Under the pieces are notes generated by a model, which did no database searches, was not told the DNA's origin, and saw nothing but the letters and a program-made list of their open reading frames with translations. From Promethearchaeati archaeon (lineage in GTDB: Archaea > Asgardarchaeota > Heimdallarchaeia > Heimdallarchaeales > Heimdallarchaeaceae), in assembly GCA_013166775.1 (NCBI GenBank), contig JABLTJ010000008.1:52564-116563 (forward strand): a DNA stretch of 64,000 nucleotides, read 5' to 3'. The translations under genes and the position numbers were made by a program. This document shows, piece by piece, positions 47,752 to 58,194 of the stretch (positions within the stretch are counted from its first letter, which is position 1; every line of letters begins with the position of its first letter).

Positions 47752-49704
47752 ATGTTAGAACCCAATAATCTCGATTTCATAAAACTAGGTTTTCATGCAG
47801 GTCTAGAGGTTCACCATCAGATTAAATCTGATCGCAAGCTCTTCTGCAATTGCCCTCCTATTTTAGAAGAGGATCCAGAAGCAATGGATTATAGTTTTTT
47901 CCGATATTTTCGACCCGTACTAGGAGAAATGGGTGATTTTGATCCTGGAATGTTGGTTGAATTTGAAAAAAATTACAAAGTCATCTATTTTGCTTGTGAG
48001 AGAAACACGTGTACGTATGAGATGGATGAAACACCACCCTTTAGTCCTGATATTGAAGCTATTAGAAAGGGTTTTCTTCTCTCTGCATATTTCAACTGCT
48101 CTGCCTATGCAGAAGAAATAGTTGTTAATCGCAAACAATATCTTGATGGTTCCATCACCACTGGTTTTCAGCGTACTTTTATTTGTGGAAGAGATGGATG
48201 GGTTCCTGTCAATGGAAAAAAAGTCAGAGTAACCAATGTATATATCGAAGAAGACGCAGCAAGGAGAGTTAATTGGATTGATACTTCAAGCAGGATAGTT
48301 TATTTTAATTTAGATAGATTGGGGGTACCTCTTACTGAAGTAATAACTGAATATACTGACGTTGAAACACCTGAAGAGCTAATTGAAACAGCTAAACAAA
48401 TAGGGCGTGTTCTAAGATTAAGTAGAGTTGGACGAAGAGGACTTGGCTCTGCTAGACAGGATGTAAATATTACAATTGAGGGTGGAGATCGGGTAGAAGT
48501 AAAAGGTGTTCAAGACCTTCATCTGTTCGATATCCTATGCAGACACGAGGTTGTCAGACAACATGCTCTTATTGGAATCATGGAAGAAATGAAAAAGAGA
48601 GGCATCAAAAAGGAGGATTTTGAACATACTTACATTGATATAAGTCATGTTTTAAATTTGGAAGAAGGATCAAAGGCTTTCGCTTCTGTTTTTCCTAAAA
48701 TGAAAGGGATTTTTGGTATTGAAGTACAACCAAACAAAGATTTCGGTTTGGAAATCTTTGAAAAGAGCATGTTAATAACTGGTATACCACGCGAGTATCA
48801 TTTTCATAGTGATCAACTTGAAGAAAATGCTGTAAGAAATAGGTCTGATTATCCTTGTAAAATTAACATTTCTCAGGAGAACTACCAGGAGATCTGTTCG
48901 ATTTTGAATCCTGAATCATCAGATGCAATCATTTTAGTTGTTGGTTCTGAAAGAAAAGCAATGCATTGTTTGAAGAAAATCGTTGAGCGTGTCAAGATTG
49001 CTATCGATGGTGTCCCTCAGGAAACAAGAAGACTAGTCCAAAATGGGAATACAGAATTTCTCAGAGTAATTCATGGGAAAGACCGTATTTATCCAGATAC
49101 AGACACTCCTCCAATAGTTATTTCCTTGGATAAAATACAAGAAATGACAAAGGATTTAAGAAAACGACCTTGGGAAGTGTTTGAAGATTTGAATGATAAA
49201 TATGGTTTCTTACAAGAAAAAATTGATCTTTTAATTAGAGATGAAAAAGTTGAGAAATTCTATGATTATACTGAAACAAAAAGGATTAATGCAAATCTAG
49301 CTTACAAGCTCCTAATAGATCTTCCACGTGAGAAAAGAAGAAGCGGTGTGATTCTTTCAAACAAAATAATTGATACTATAGCGGAATGGTTAGCGAAGAG
49401 GAATATAATAGCAGAACAAATCGGTATTTTGTTAAAGATTCTTTTAGAAAATCCTAATTTAACTTCAACAGAGATTAAAGCAAAATTAGGCACAAGACAG
49501 ATACCAATAAACGAATTGGAGGAGATGATACTTTCAAAATTGAAAGAATTTAATTTTGTTCCTTCAAAACAAGATGAAATCTATGATGACATACTTGTAT
49601 CAAAAGTAGTAGGTGTAATTATCAAAAATATTGGTTATGCTTACTCTGGCGAGTATCTAGTTGAAGCTGTGAAACATGTGATTTCTAAACAGGAGGATGA
49701 ATAA
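47752..49704 (+). CDS. gatE: Glu-tRNA(Gln) amidotransferase subunit E
   Basis: KLGFHAGLEVHHQIKSDRKLFCNCPP; PLTEVITEYTDVETPEE; ITIEGGDRVEVKGVQDL; GatB/Yqey-like tail. Confidence 0.95.
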   Translation: MLEPNNLDFIKLGFHAGLEVHHQIKSDRKLFCNCPPILEEDPEAMDYSFFRYFRPVLGEMGDFDPGMLVEFEKNYKVIYFACERNTCTYEMDETPPFSPDIEAIRKGFLLSAYFNCSAYAEEIVVNRKQYLDGSITTGFQRTFICGRDGWVPVNGKKVRVTNVYIEEDAARRVNWIDTSSRIVYFNLDRLGVPLTEVITEYTDVETPEELIETAKQIGRVLRLSRVGRRGLGSARQDVNITIEGGDRVEVKGVQDLHLFDILCRHEVVRQHALIGIMEEMKKRGIKKEDFEHTYIDISHVLNLEEGSKAFASVFPKMKGIFGIEVQPNKDFGLEIFEKSMLITGIPREYHFHSDQLEENAVRNRSDYPCKINISQENYQEICSILNPESSDAIILVVGSERKAMHCLKKIVERVKIAIDGVPQETRRLVQNGNTEFLRVIHGKDRIYPDTDTPPIVISLDKIQEMTKDLRKRPWEVFEDLNDKYGFLQEKIDLLIRDEKVEKFYDYTETKRINANLAYKLLIDLPREKRRSGVILSNKIIDTIAEWLAKRNIIAEQIGILLKILLENPNLTSTEIKAKLGTRQIPINELEEMILSKLKEFNFVPSKQDEIYDDILVSKVVGVIIKNIGYAYSGEYLVEAVKHVISKQEDE

Positions 49705-51097
49705 ATTGAGTGGTTCAGAAAATGAATTTGATCCTGAAGGATATAGAGGTCCATTAAGAGATCGATTATTAAAAGGTAAAATCAGAACCTGGAGTAAAGT
49801 CAGTGTTAAGAAAGGAGATGCAACTTATGAGGGTTTGTTACTTCCTAGAAGTCAACATACTGATGATAATTATATAACTCTAAAAGTTGATACAGGTTAT
49901 AATTTAGGGATTCTAATTGATGAAGAAACAATTATTACAGAAATTGGCTACCAAAAAGGTATATATCAGCTTCCTCATGTCGATGTTCAGTTTAAAGAAG
50001 AATTACCTAATGTAACTTTATTGGGAACAGGAGGAACCGTTGCTTCTAGGTTGGATTACAGGACTGGAGCAGTTCTTCCTGCATTTACGCCAGAAGAATT
50101 ATTTTCAGCTGTTCCAGAACTAACCTCTACAGTTAATTTAACCCCAAAGACATTATATCAGATTTTGAGTGAGAATTTCCAACCAGAGTACTGGGTGAAA
50201 ACAGCAGAAGCAATTGGAAGAGAAATAGAACAAGGAGCAAATGGAATAATCATAGGTCATGGTACAGACACTATGTGTGTGACAGGATGTGCGTTATCCT
50301 ATTTTCTTAGGAATCTTCCTGTTCCAGTTGTGTTAGTAGGTAGTCAAAGAAGCTCAGATCGTCCTTCATCAGATGGTCCACGGAATATTCTATTTGCGGC
50401 TAATTTAGCTGGGCATCAAGATTTTGCTGAAGTTGCAATTTGTATGCATGGGAGTTCAAGTGATAGTTATAATTTAATACATAGAGCAACCCGGTGTCGC
50501 AAAATGCATTCTGCCAGACGAGATACTTTTCGTACATTATCCGATATTCCACTTGGTAAAATTGATGAATCAGGTGTAACGTGGTTTAAAGATGATATTT
50601 CACCAAGAAAACCTATTGATGATTTCTATGTGGATACAAAAATCGATACTAGAGTGGGAATGCTGTATTTCTATCCTGGTATGAATCCTGATATGCTTAA
50701 TTCTATGGTCGATTTAGGATACCATGGAGTAGTAATAATAGGTACAGGATTAGCTCATGTAGGAACTGATGTATATCCTGCTTTGGAAAGATGTCAAGAA
50801 GAAGAAATACCTGTAGTTATGGTAGTCGAACCACTCTATGGTTTTGCTCAACTACGTGTATATGAAACAGGACGTGATATGTTAGCAAGAGGAGTAATAG
50901 AAGGTGAAAATATGCTACCATCAGCTGCTTATACAAAATTAATCTGGACACTTGGGCATACAAGGGATTTAGAAGAGGTTAAGAAAATTATGCTAACTCC
51001 AATAGCTGGTGAAATTACAAATAGAGAAAGCCCAAGAGGATTTATGATACTCCAAGGTATAGAAAAAGGAATAGAAAATATTCTAAAACATCTTTAA
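49697..51097 (+). CDS. gatD: Glu-tRNA(Gln) amidotransferase subunit D
   Basis: VTLLGTGGTVASRLDYRTGAV; IIIGHGTDTMCVTGCALSYFL; VLVGSQRSSDRPSSDGPRNI; overlaps gatE by 8 nt. Confidence 0.95.
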   Translation: MNKLSGSENEFDPEGYRGPLRDRLLKGKIRTWSKVSVKKGDATYEGLLLPRSQHTDDNYITLKVDTGYNLGILIDEETIITEIGYQKGIYQLPHVDVQFKEELPNVTLLGTGGTVASRLDYRTGAVLPAFTPEELFSAVPELTSTVNLTPKTLYQILSENFQPEYWVKTAEAIGREIEQGANGIIIGHGTDTMCVTGCALSYFLRNLPVPVVLVGSQRSSDRPSSDGPRNILFAANLAGHQDFAEVAICMHGSSSDSYNLIHRATRCRKMHSARRDTFRTLSDIPLGKIDESGVTWFKDDISPRKPIDDFYVDTKIDTRVGMLYFYPGMNPDMLNSMVDLGYHGVVIIGTGLAHVGTDVYPALERCQEEEIPVVMVVEPLYGFAQLRVYETGRDMLARGVIEGENMLPSAAYTKLIWTLGHTRDLEEVKKIMLTPIAGEITNRESPRGFMILQGIEKGIENILKHL

Positions 51098-51142
51098 TTT
51101 GTCAACTAAAACTTTATAGTAAGTGAGAAATTTCATAGATTA

Positions 51143-52498
51143 ATGTATATTAGTCACTATGATGTTCGATTATTTTACAAATGCCCAACACTGCTCTACC
51201 TTAATCTGCATGGACCTCAAGATGCAAAACAGATTCACCCAATAATACAAAGAAGAAAACGTTATACAAGAAACTCCTTTTTGGATTCAATTAATGTGGA
51301 ACAAGAAACTCAAAAAACTATATCTCAAATGGAAAAAGCAAAGAAATCAATCAATCAATGTTTGATAAGTACCAATAATCTTGTTGCAAAAGTTGATCGT
51401 CTTAATAAAGTAGACAATAATAGTAATTTAGGTTCATATTCCTACAGAGCTTCTTTTGCGAGAAATACTCTCACTCCTAAGAAACCTCTCTTAATGGAAG
51501 GAGTATTTGTTTCTTACATCCTTCAAAAAATATTGAACACTGAAATCAAAGAATTTTATGTCCAAAAACAAAATGATATCCAATCAATCAATATAGCAGA
51601 ATACTTTGCCGATTTTGAAAACGATCTAGTTTTAATCGATGAAATTATTCGAGGGGAGAAGGAAATATCACCTAATTACGTTCGTACTTGTAGAGTATGC
51701 GAATGGAGATTCTATTGTAAAAAAACCGCTGCTGAAAGTTCAGATCTAACTCTAATAAGCGGAATTGGTGGAAGAATCAAGAAGAAGCTGATTACACTTG
51801 GGATAGAAGATGTTCCAAGCTTAGCACAAGTTGATTTGAACAGCTTACCTAAGGATCTTACAAATAATGCAGATTTTGATTTTTTTGTCAAACAAGCAAA
51901 ATCATTAACTACGAAAGAAGCAATTGTAAGAGAAAGCATAAAATTCCCTAAAAATCGGATCGAGCTATTTGTAGATTTAGAAGGTTCTTCTCATCACAAT
52001 TTCGTTTGGATTATAGGTTGTTTAATGAGAAAAGAGGGAGAAGTAGATTATATTTCATTTCTAGCTAACACACCAAAAGAAGAAAAAGAAATGGTTGTTT
52101 CATTTTCAGATTTTATTTCAGATCTTGGGGATGATTTTACTCTTTATCATTGGTCATCTGCAGAACCACAGTATTTCAAGAATCTATTCACCAAATATTC
52201 CCTCCCATTCAAGATGCTAAATAAACTACATCATAACTCATTTGATCTTTTTCCAATTTTTAAAAGAAAGATTATCCTCCCATTGTTTACTTACACGTTA
52301 AAGGATGTAGCGAATTTTCTTGGTTTCCAATGGCACGATCCACTTGCCGATGGAGCAACAAGTATAGTACTCTTTGATAAATGGTACTTAGAGAAAGATA
52401 AGAAATCTCTTCAGAAAGCTATTTCTTATAATTCAGATGACTGTAAAGCCTTGCTTATCATAAAGGATTATCTATCTAAAAAACTATCAGCTGATTAG
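51143..52498 (+). CDS. TM0106-like RecB-family nuclease with RNase-H-like C-terminal domain
   Basis: CRVCEWRFYCKK; LTLISGIGGRIKKKLITLGIEDVPSLAQVD; ELFVDLEGSSHHNFVWIIGCL; YNSDDCKALLIIKDYL. Confidence 0.8.
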   Translation: MYISHYDVRLFYKCPTLLYLNLHGPQDAKQIHPIIQRRKRYTRNSFLDSINVEQETQKTISQMEKAKKSINQCLISTNNLVAKVDRLNKVDNNSNLGSYSYRASFARNTLTPKKPLLMEGVFVSYILQKILNTEIKEFYVQKQNDIQSINIAEYFADFENDLVLIDEIIRGEKEISPNYVRTCRVCEWRFYCKKTAAESSDLTLISGIGGRIKKKLITLGIEDVPSLAQVDLNSLPKDLTNNADFDFFVKQAKSLTTKEAIVRESIKFPKNRIELFVDLEGSSHHNFVWIIGCLMRKEGEVDYISFLANTPKEEKEMVVSFSDFISDLGDDFTLYHWSSAEPQYFKNLFTKYSLPFKMLNKLHHNSFDLFPIFKRKIILPLFTYTLKDVANFLGFQWHDPLADGATSIVLFDKWYLEKDKKSLQKAISYNSDDCKALLIIKDYLSKKLSAD

Positions 52499-52532
52499 TA
52501 TAACTTATGCTCAATGCAAAAAGATTATTAGT

Positions 52533-53534
52533 ATGAAATTTTTGTTTCTTTCGGTTAATATGTCTGACGATATATTCTATGGAGATTTAGGAATTATTGG
52601 AGGAGGAGTAGGGGGACTTGGTTGTGCAATCATAGCAGCTTACAAAGGACTCAAAGTAACTGTGTTCGAAGGAGGTCGTTTGGGTGGAATAGTAACAACT
52701 TTGTATGCAAGAAAGATTGTTGAAAACTATCCTGGAGCCCCCAGTATCTTAGGTAAAAGATTAATTGATGAATTTGTTATTCAAGCTCGAGAAGTTCAAG
52801 CTGAAATCAAAGATGAACGAGTTGTTAATGTTGAAAAACAAGATGATATCTTAACAATCATCACTAATGAAGGTAGATATAGTTTTAGAAGTATTGTAAT
52901 TGCAACAGGATCTCGACCCGCTGAATTGGGTATTCCTGGTGAAAGAAAATTCAGAATGAAAGATAAAGGAGTGTATAATTTCGTCACTGATCCTGACAGA
53001 TTCAAAGGAAGCGAGGTTGTTATTGTGGGTGGAGGAGATACAGCTATTGATGCAGTACATGCAATAAGCAATATTGCTAAGAAAATCTATTTAGTTCACA
53101 GAAGAGATAGTTTTCGAGCAGCTGAAACTAAGGTAAGTCAGATAGTAGATGATAATTTGGCTGAAATCTGTTACAATAATGTTGTTGCAGAGCTAAAAGG
53201 AGACAAAATGCTCGAGGAAGTTGTTCTGGAGAATGTTGATACTAAAATGAGAAGAGAAATATCAGCTGATAAATGTATCTTAGCTGTAGGTATGAGTACA
53301 AATCTAGATATCTTTGAAGATTTAGGTTTAGAAACTGATGGTAAATATATACGTGTGGATAAAGAAATGAGAACCAATATTCAAGGTGTATTTGCTATCG
53401 GTGATATAGCTACCCAATATCAGTTAATTGTTATAGCAGTTGCCCAAGGGGCTAAAGCAGCCCATAATGCATTTGGCATGATACGTAAACCATATTGGTA
53501 CAAAGACGAAGTATGGCCTACAGAAGATTGCTAA
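52533..53534 (+). CDS. Thioredoxin-reductase-fold FAD/NAD(P) oxidoreductase lacking the redox CxxC (possible type 2 ferredoxin-NADP reductase)
   Basis: LGIIGGGVGGLGCAIIAAYKGLKVTVFEG; VVIVGGGDTAIDAVHAI; GVFAIGDIA; no CxxC in GVYNFVTDPDRFKGS. Confidence 0.82.
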   Translation: MKFLFLSVNMSDDIFYGDLGIIGGGVGGLGCAIIAAYKGLKVTVFEGGRLGGIVTTLYARKIVENYPGAPSILGKRLIDEFVIQAREVQAEIKDERVVNVEKQDDILTIITNEGRYSFRSIVIATGSRPAELGIPGERKFRMKDKGVYNFVTDPDRFKGSEVVIVGGGDTAIDAVHAISNIAKKIYLVHRRDSFRAAETKVSQIVDDNLAEICYNNVVAELKGDKMLEEVVLENVDTKMRREISADKCILAVGMSTNLDIFEDLGLETDGKYIRVDKEMRTNIQGVFAIGDIATQYQLIVIAVAQGAKAAHNAFGMIRKPYWYKDEVWPTEDC

Positions 53535-53571
53535 TTTTACTTCTTTTCTTTTCCTTTTTCTAATTCTAATA

Positions 53572-54282
53572 TCATAATTCAAATAGAAGGAATGCTACAA
53601 ATGCTACCGATATCACAAGCGTCGTGTTATCAATAAATTTGTAATTAAATGCTTCTATTACCATTGCAACGAAACCAATAACCAATGCTTTCCACCAGAA
53701 TCCTGGTAATGGAAGCATATTATTAAAACCAAATGTAATGATGACCCCAATGAAGGTACCAAAAAAGACAAAGAATGATCCTTCAACACTTCTTTCTACA
53801 AAAATCTTGTATTTTATTCTCCCGTAAGGTCTTCCTATCATCTCTCCCAAACCATCCCCTAAAGCAACAGCTAGAACAGCAATAGTGTAGATATATACCA
53901 TGTCCCTATAAGCAAAGGCAAAGAATACTACAAACAAAGCAAAAGCAGATGAGAAAGTATTTAATATCAAATTGTATTTTTTTTCACCTTCCCTCGTACA
54001 ATCATCAAGGATTCTTTGAATGAAACTGAGTTTTGGTATTGCAGAAACTAATAGAAGAAGACTCGAAATTATTACAATTGTCACAATAACATCAAATATG
54101 TTCTCAGAGAAATAGGGGAAAAAAGCTAGAAATAAATGCAGTATCATATGCCCTAATTTTCGAACCCTCCATTTAGGCAATTTTAGTGCTTTAAAAAGGA
54201 AAACTAGATTCAAAATGATAAATGATAGAACTACTGAGACTACTACAAATACCCAATTAACTTGAGTAGTATCGAATATCAT
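53572..54282 (-). CDS. Dolichol/phytol kinase-like CTP-dependent membrane enzyme
   Basis: LAVALGDGLGEMIGRPYGRIKYKIFVERSVEGSFFVFFGTF; multi-TM. Confidence 0.7.
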   Translation of the reverse strand: MIFDTTQVNWVFVVVSVVLSFIILNLVFLFKALKLPKWRVRKLGHMILHLFLAFFPYFSENIFDVIVTIVIISSLLLLVSAIPKLSFIQRILDDCTREGEKKYNLILNTFSSAFALFVVFFAFAYRDMVYIYTIAVLAVALGDGLGEMIGRPYGRIKYKIFVERSVEGSFFVFFGTFIGVIITFGFNNMLPLPGFWWKALVIGFVAMVIEAFNYKFIDNTTLVISVAFVAFLLFEL

Positions 54283-54297
54283 TAAACCATTCCCTTA

Positions 54298-54918
54298 TTA
54301 ATTCGCTGGTTTACAAAGTAATTCTTTAATTTTCATGTCGAAGAAATTTTGAGTGTGAGCTGGTTTGATTACCCATGCAGTATCAGCCCCTCTTCCTGTT
54401 CCACTTACTGCAATCACATCATCCATTGTGATTACTCCTGCATCGGCAGCCATTGCAACTATCTCCGCACATACTTTTGTTCCTTGACCAAAAACTCTGA
54501 ATGTTTCAGCTATTAATTCTGCTATCATCCATGTTCCATGTTTTTTTCGTATTGCTCGATCAATACCAGCAAGTGCATGAGTCGCAGTTACAACTATAAC
54601 ATTATTCTCCTGAAGTTTTTCTATTGTTTCGAGTGGTATTTCCATCTCCCCAGGAGCCTGAAATCCTGCTTGATGTGTAACTGCTACTAGTTTTACATTA
54701 GAAAAATAGTTCATAGCCTTTAATGCTGAAGCTCCTGATGTTGTAGCGATTATTATCTGATTTATACCTCCTTTCTCCACCCTCTCCTTAACAATTTTTA
54801 ATACTTCATCAGTATAATTTCCTGGTTTATCAAAATAAACAACCATATCTATGAATAGTATGCCTTCCTTATATTTTTTTACTAACGTATAGACAATGTT
54901 GGAGCACATATTAAACAA
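54298..54918 (-). CDS. Stand-alone pyruvate kinase alpha/beta (PK_C)-like domain protein
   Basis: QIIIATTSGASALKAMNYFSNVKLVAVTHQAGF; GTGRGADTAWVIKPAHTQNFFDMKIKELLC. Confidence 0.8.
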   Translation of the reverse strand: MFNMCSNIVYTLVKKYKEGILFIDMVVYFDKPGNYTDEVLKIVKERVEKGGINQIIIATTSGASALKAMNYFSNVKLVAVTHQAGFQAPGEMEIPLETIEKLQENNVIVVTATHALAGIDRAIRKKHGTWMIAELIAETFRVFGQGTKVCAEIVAMAADAGVITMDDVIAVSGTGRGADTAWVIKPAHTQNFFDMKIKELLCKPAN

Positions 54919-55045
54919 GAACTCCTTCCTTGTTTCATTATTCGAAACTATTATTTTGTAATGATGAAAAGTATTTCTCCAAAATACATCTTTTCCTTGC
55001 TTTCTTGAAAAACTTTATAGATAACAGTGAGTTAAGGTTTTTCAA

Positions 55046-55459
55046 ATGAGCGTTAGATTCGAGCTTGATCAAGGCAAAGTTAACGCAGTGAAAATAAGTA
55101 TTCGAAAAAGAATTCTGAACAAAAAACAAACAGAAATTATCGATACTTTTACAGATTGTATTATTAATGCTATGCCTAGTATAGTTAGAGACACATTAAG
55201 ATCTATTCTCATCTGTGCAACCAGAGATTGGGAAATGAATAGAGCACTCCCTCTTAATGACTTTAATTTCATGCATGTTAATGATAGAATTAAAGAATTT
55301 GACAGCATATATGGTTTCTTTATTGCGAGGATTCAAGATATTTTAATTGAGGAATTGGATGAGGAAACAATAGATTTTTTACGAAAAGCATCTCTTACAA
55401 ACTATAGCGATTTTCTAGGATCAGAAGGTTATGCAGTAGATTACTATAGCTTTAATTAA
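55046..55459 (+). CDS. Hypothetical protein
   Basis: ORF with no recognised motif; sits in intergenic coding gap. Confidence 0.6.
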   Translation: MSVRFELDQGKVNAVKISIRKRILNKKQTEIIDTFTDCIINAMPSIVRDTLRSILICATRDWEMNRALPLNDFNFMHVNDRIKEFDSIYGFFIARIQDILIEELDEETIDFLRKASLTNYSDFLGSEGYAVDYYSFN

Positions 55460-55539
55460 ATTTAATATCTATCACTCCTATTTTAGGTAAAAAATAAATA
55501 ATAGTAATAATCCCCCCTTGATAAACCTAAGGTGTTATC

Positions 55540-58161
55540 ATGAGAAAGAAACTATTCAATTTATTTGTAATTATTGCTTTATCTTTAATTCTCTTAAATA
55601 CATTCAGTAGTCGAACTAATGCTCAAGATTCTATTAATGTTCTTTTAGTTGGAACTGAGATAGAAGATGCTTTCTTTGCAAGGATACAACTAGATCCAAT
55701 TTTTGTGGTTTCTAGTCAAGAAAACATAGGTTCTGATTTATCAGGAATTGATTGTTTAATAATTCTCGATTATGCTCCTACTTGGTCTGAAGTATCTATA
55801 TTGGATACTTATGCTGGTGGATTAATCATTTTTGTTGGTGAAAACCTAGTAAATAATGCCAGTCTACTAGTTCAACTAGGTTTCAGTTCTACATCAGCTG
55901 GAATCCTTTATGATGATTATGCCTTACCCATCCCTACAGAAGCTGGAGAGGATCACTTATTCATCAACAATATTCAATGGAACTCTGTTCCCACATTATC
56001 AAATTACACAAGCCTAGATTTAACAGGAGAAATTTTAGTTGAAACAAGTTCTGATAGTGAAAATCCTGGTATTCCTCTAATAGTTGGCTCTTCTGATGAT
56101 GAACAAATAGTGTTTAATTTCTACCCTCAAATGACTTCTAATCATGAGATAATAGAATGGCCTTATTTCAATTATCTATTGTATTTAACCATGACTTCTA
56201 CCTCTGAAAATCCAAACCTTTCCTATGGAAAATGGGAGTATTCACCAGTTCCACATACACTAGAGACCACTATTTTAGGAGTATCAGTAATATTTACAAT
56301 TATAGCAACAGGTATTGCATTCTTTTATGCGAGAAAGTACTCAAAGAATACTCCTATTGAAAAGAAAGATCTAGATGAGATGAGTAAAGAAACAGAAACT
56401 AATGATAAATGGGAAGAGGTAGGAATGCATCGTCAATTAGGAGGATTTCTAGTTCAACTATTTATTGGCCTTCTCATTATATTACCAAATGTTGTTATGA
56501 GCGCTTTGGTTTTCCCATTAATTATTTTACCAAGTCCTCAAGCCGCAGGATTTTACGATTTTACAATTAGATTCTTTGAAGCTCTTTGGTTATTCTTTGA
56601 TATGGGAACTTCAATTGTGCTTGTCAAATTCTTTAGTGAACATAGAGTGAAGAGACCTCAACAAGCGATTAAGTATGTTCAGTTATTTGTTTGGTTCCAG
56701 ATGTTATCTGGTATTGCACAATTATTTCTATTTTCATTTTTAGGTTCAATGATATTCCCCCATACCTTTTTAGCACATATGACTTGGATTTTTGTAACTC
56801 ATGCATTTTTCCAGTGGCCAGCATTTTTCCTAGTTTTCATGTACCTTTTCCAAGCAATGAATCGAATAGATTATTATCAAGTACTCAACATACTACTTTA
56901 CGGGATTCTAAATATTTCACTGCAATATGTAGTGATAGTTCTTTTCAGATTTACTTTAGGTAAAAATCCGATTTTTGGGGATGGATTAGCTGGTGCAATG
57001 GGATATAGTATTGGATTTTATGTGATTCAAGTGACGTCTTTCTTGATTGGCTTATGGATGTTCAAAAGATTAGGATTTTCCTTGAAATCTATATTTAGAA
57101 TAGACTTTTCATGGGCTGAAATAAAAGAATCATTTAAATTCGGAATTAAATGGATGATGGGTGCAATTCTCCCCCCTCTCGGTTGGTTTATTCAGTTATA
57201 CTTATTGTCAGCTTTCCTACCTAACTATACTCAACAACAAGGATATTTCTCAATTGCTTGGAATTTTGCTATGATTGTGATGCTTGTTGGATTGTTTACT
57301 AATGGAATATTGCCAGCGGTGTCTGAATCCTTCCATGCAAAGAAGAAAACATTGACTCGGTACTATACTGTGAGTTCTCTAAAATGGAGTGCTTACTTTG
57401 ATTGGTATCTTGTTGCATCTTTATTAGCAGTGGGATGGCGATTTATCATAGGTGGTGCGGGAGCTGAATGGGCTGATGCTTCAGTCTTAATTGCTTGGTT
57501 CTTATTCTTTCATTCCATCGGCTACTTCTCATGGCTTGGAGATTGGATGTTTGCAGGCTCTGATAGACCTGGATGGGCGGCAACTAGCTGGGTTATAGAA
57601 CAAGTTTTACGAGCTTCAATCCTAGCGATATGTATTCCAAGATACGCTTTCTTTACTACGAACTTTGGTTCCCCGTTAGTAGCAGTTATGTTCGCATATT
57701 TTCCAGCTCTAATTGTTAAGATTATCTTCATGTGGTGGCAAATAAGACGTAATGAATACTTCAAATTCAAATGGAAGGATTTGTTATGGCAAGGTGTTGC
57801 AGCTCCACTTATTTCGGCAGCGATTCTATTCGGAATCTTCGAAGGATTATTTAGATTGGTATGGCAAGGAGAGATTATAACTTCAGTTGTAATCCTTCTA
57901 ATTGGAACTTTGTTGGGACTGTATCTTTTCGCATTTCTAGCCAGCTGGTTTGGAGCTTTTGATGATAACACTCTTGAAGAATTAAAAAGAGCAACAGGAA
58001 TGGTTAAAGGTTTTGGATTCATGGCTAAACCTCTGTATAAAATTACAGAATGGGCAGCAAAAATTTCCCCATTGCACAATAAATTTCCAATCTCAATATA
58101 TGAAGAAGCTGCTAAAGAAGCTACTGAATTAACACAAGAAAAAACCCAACTTGTAATTTAA
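55540..58161 (+). CDS. Secreted GATase1-like domain fused to MATE/polysaccharide-flippase-like membrane domain
   Basis: N-terminal signal peptide-like segment; INVLLVGTEIEDAFFARI...IDCLIILDY...GGLIIFVGE; then about 12 TM segments with MATE/Wzx-like character. Confidence 0.65.
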   Translation: MRKKLFNLFVIIALSLILLNTFSSRTNAQDSINVLLVGTEIEDAFFARIQLDPIFVVSSQENIGSDLSGIDCLIILDYAPTWSEVSILDTYAGGLIIFVGENLVNNASLLVQLGFSSTSAGILYDDYALPIPTEAGEDHLFINNIQWNSVPTLSNYTSLDLTGEILVETSSDSENPGIPLIVGSSDDEQIVFNFYPQMTSNHEIIEWPYFNYLLYLTMTSTSENPNLSYGKWEYSPVPHTLETTILGVSVIFTIIATGIAFFYARKYSKNTPIEKKDLDEMSKETETNDKWEEVGMHRQLGGFLVQLFIGLLIILPNVVMSALVFPLIILPSPQAAGFYDFTIRFFEALWLFFDMGTSIVLVKFFSEHRVKRPQQAIKYVQLFVWFQMLSGIAQLFLFSFLGSMIFPHTFLAHMTWIFVTHAFFQWPAFFLVFMYLFQAMNRIDYYQVLNILLYGILNISLQYVVIVLFRFTLGKNPIFGDGLAGAMGYSIGFYVIQVTSFLIGLWMFKRLGFSLKSIFRIDFSWAEIKESFKFGIKWMMGAILPPLGWFIQLYLLSAFLPNYTQQQGYFSIAWNFAMIVMLVGLFTNGILPAVSESFHAKKKTLTRYYTVSSLKWSAYFDWYLVASLLAVGWRFIIGGAGAEWADASVLIAWFLFFHSIGYFSWLGDWMFAGSDRPGWAATSWVIEQVLRASILAICIPRYAFFTTNFGSPLVAVMFAYFPALIVKIIFMWWQIRRNEYFKFKWKDLLWQGVAAPLISAAILFGIFEGLFRLVWQGEIITSVVILLIGTLLGLYLFAFLASWFGAFDDNTLEELKRATGMVKGFGFMAKPLYKITEWAAKISPLHNKFPISIYEEAAKEATELTQEKTQLVI

Positions 58162-58194
58162 TCCTTCTTTTTTCTTATTTTTTTGTTTTTTTTG
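58162..58194 (+). terminator. T-rich tract following flippase-like gene
   Basis: tccttcttttttcttatttttttgttttttttg immediately after stop codon. Confidence 0.45.

Noticed and set aside
57522-58079. 185-aa antisense ORF in the flippase-like gene
   Set aside because: Sense frame is an 873-aa coherent membrane protein; no motif in the antisense product.
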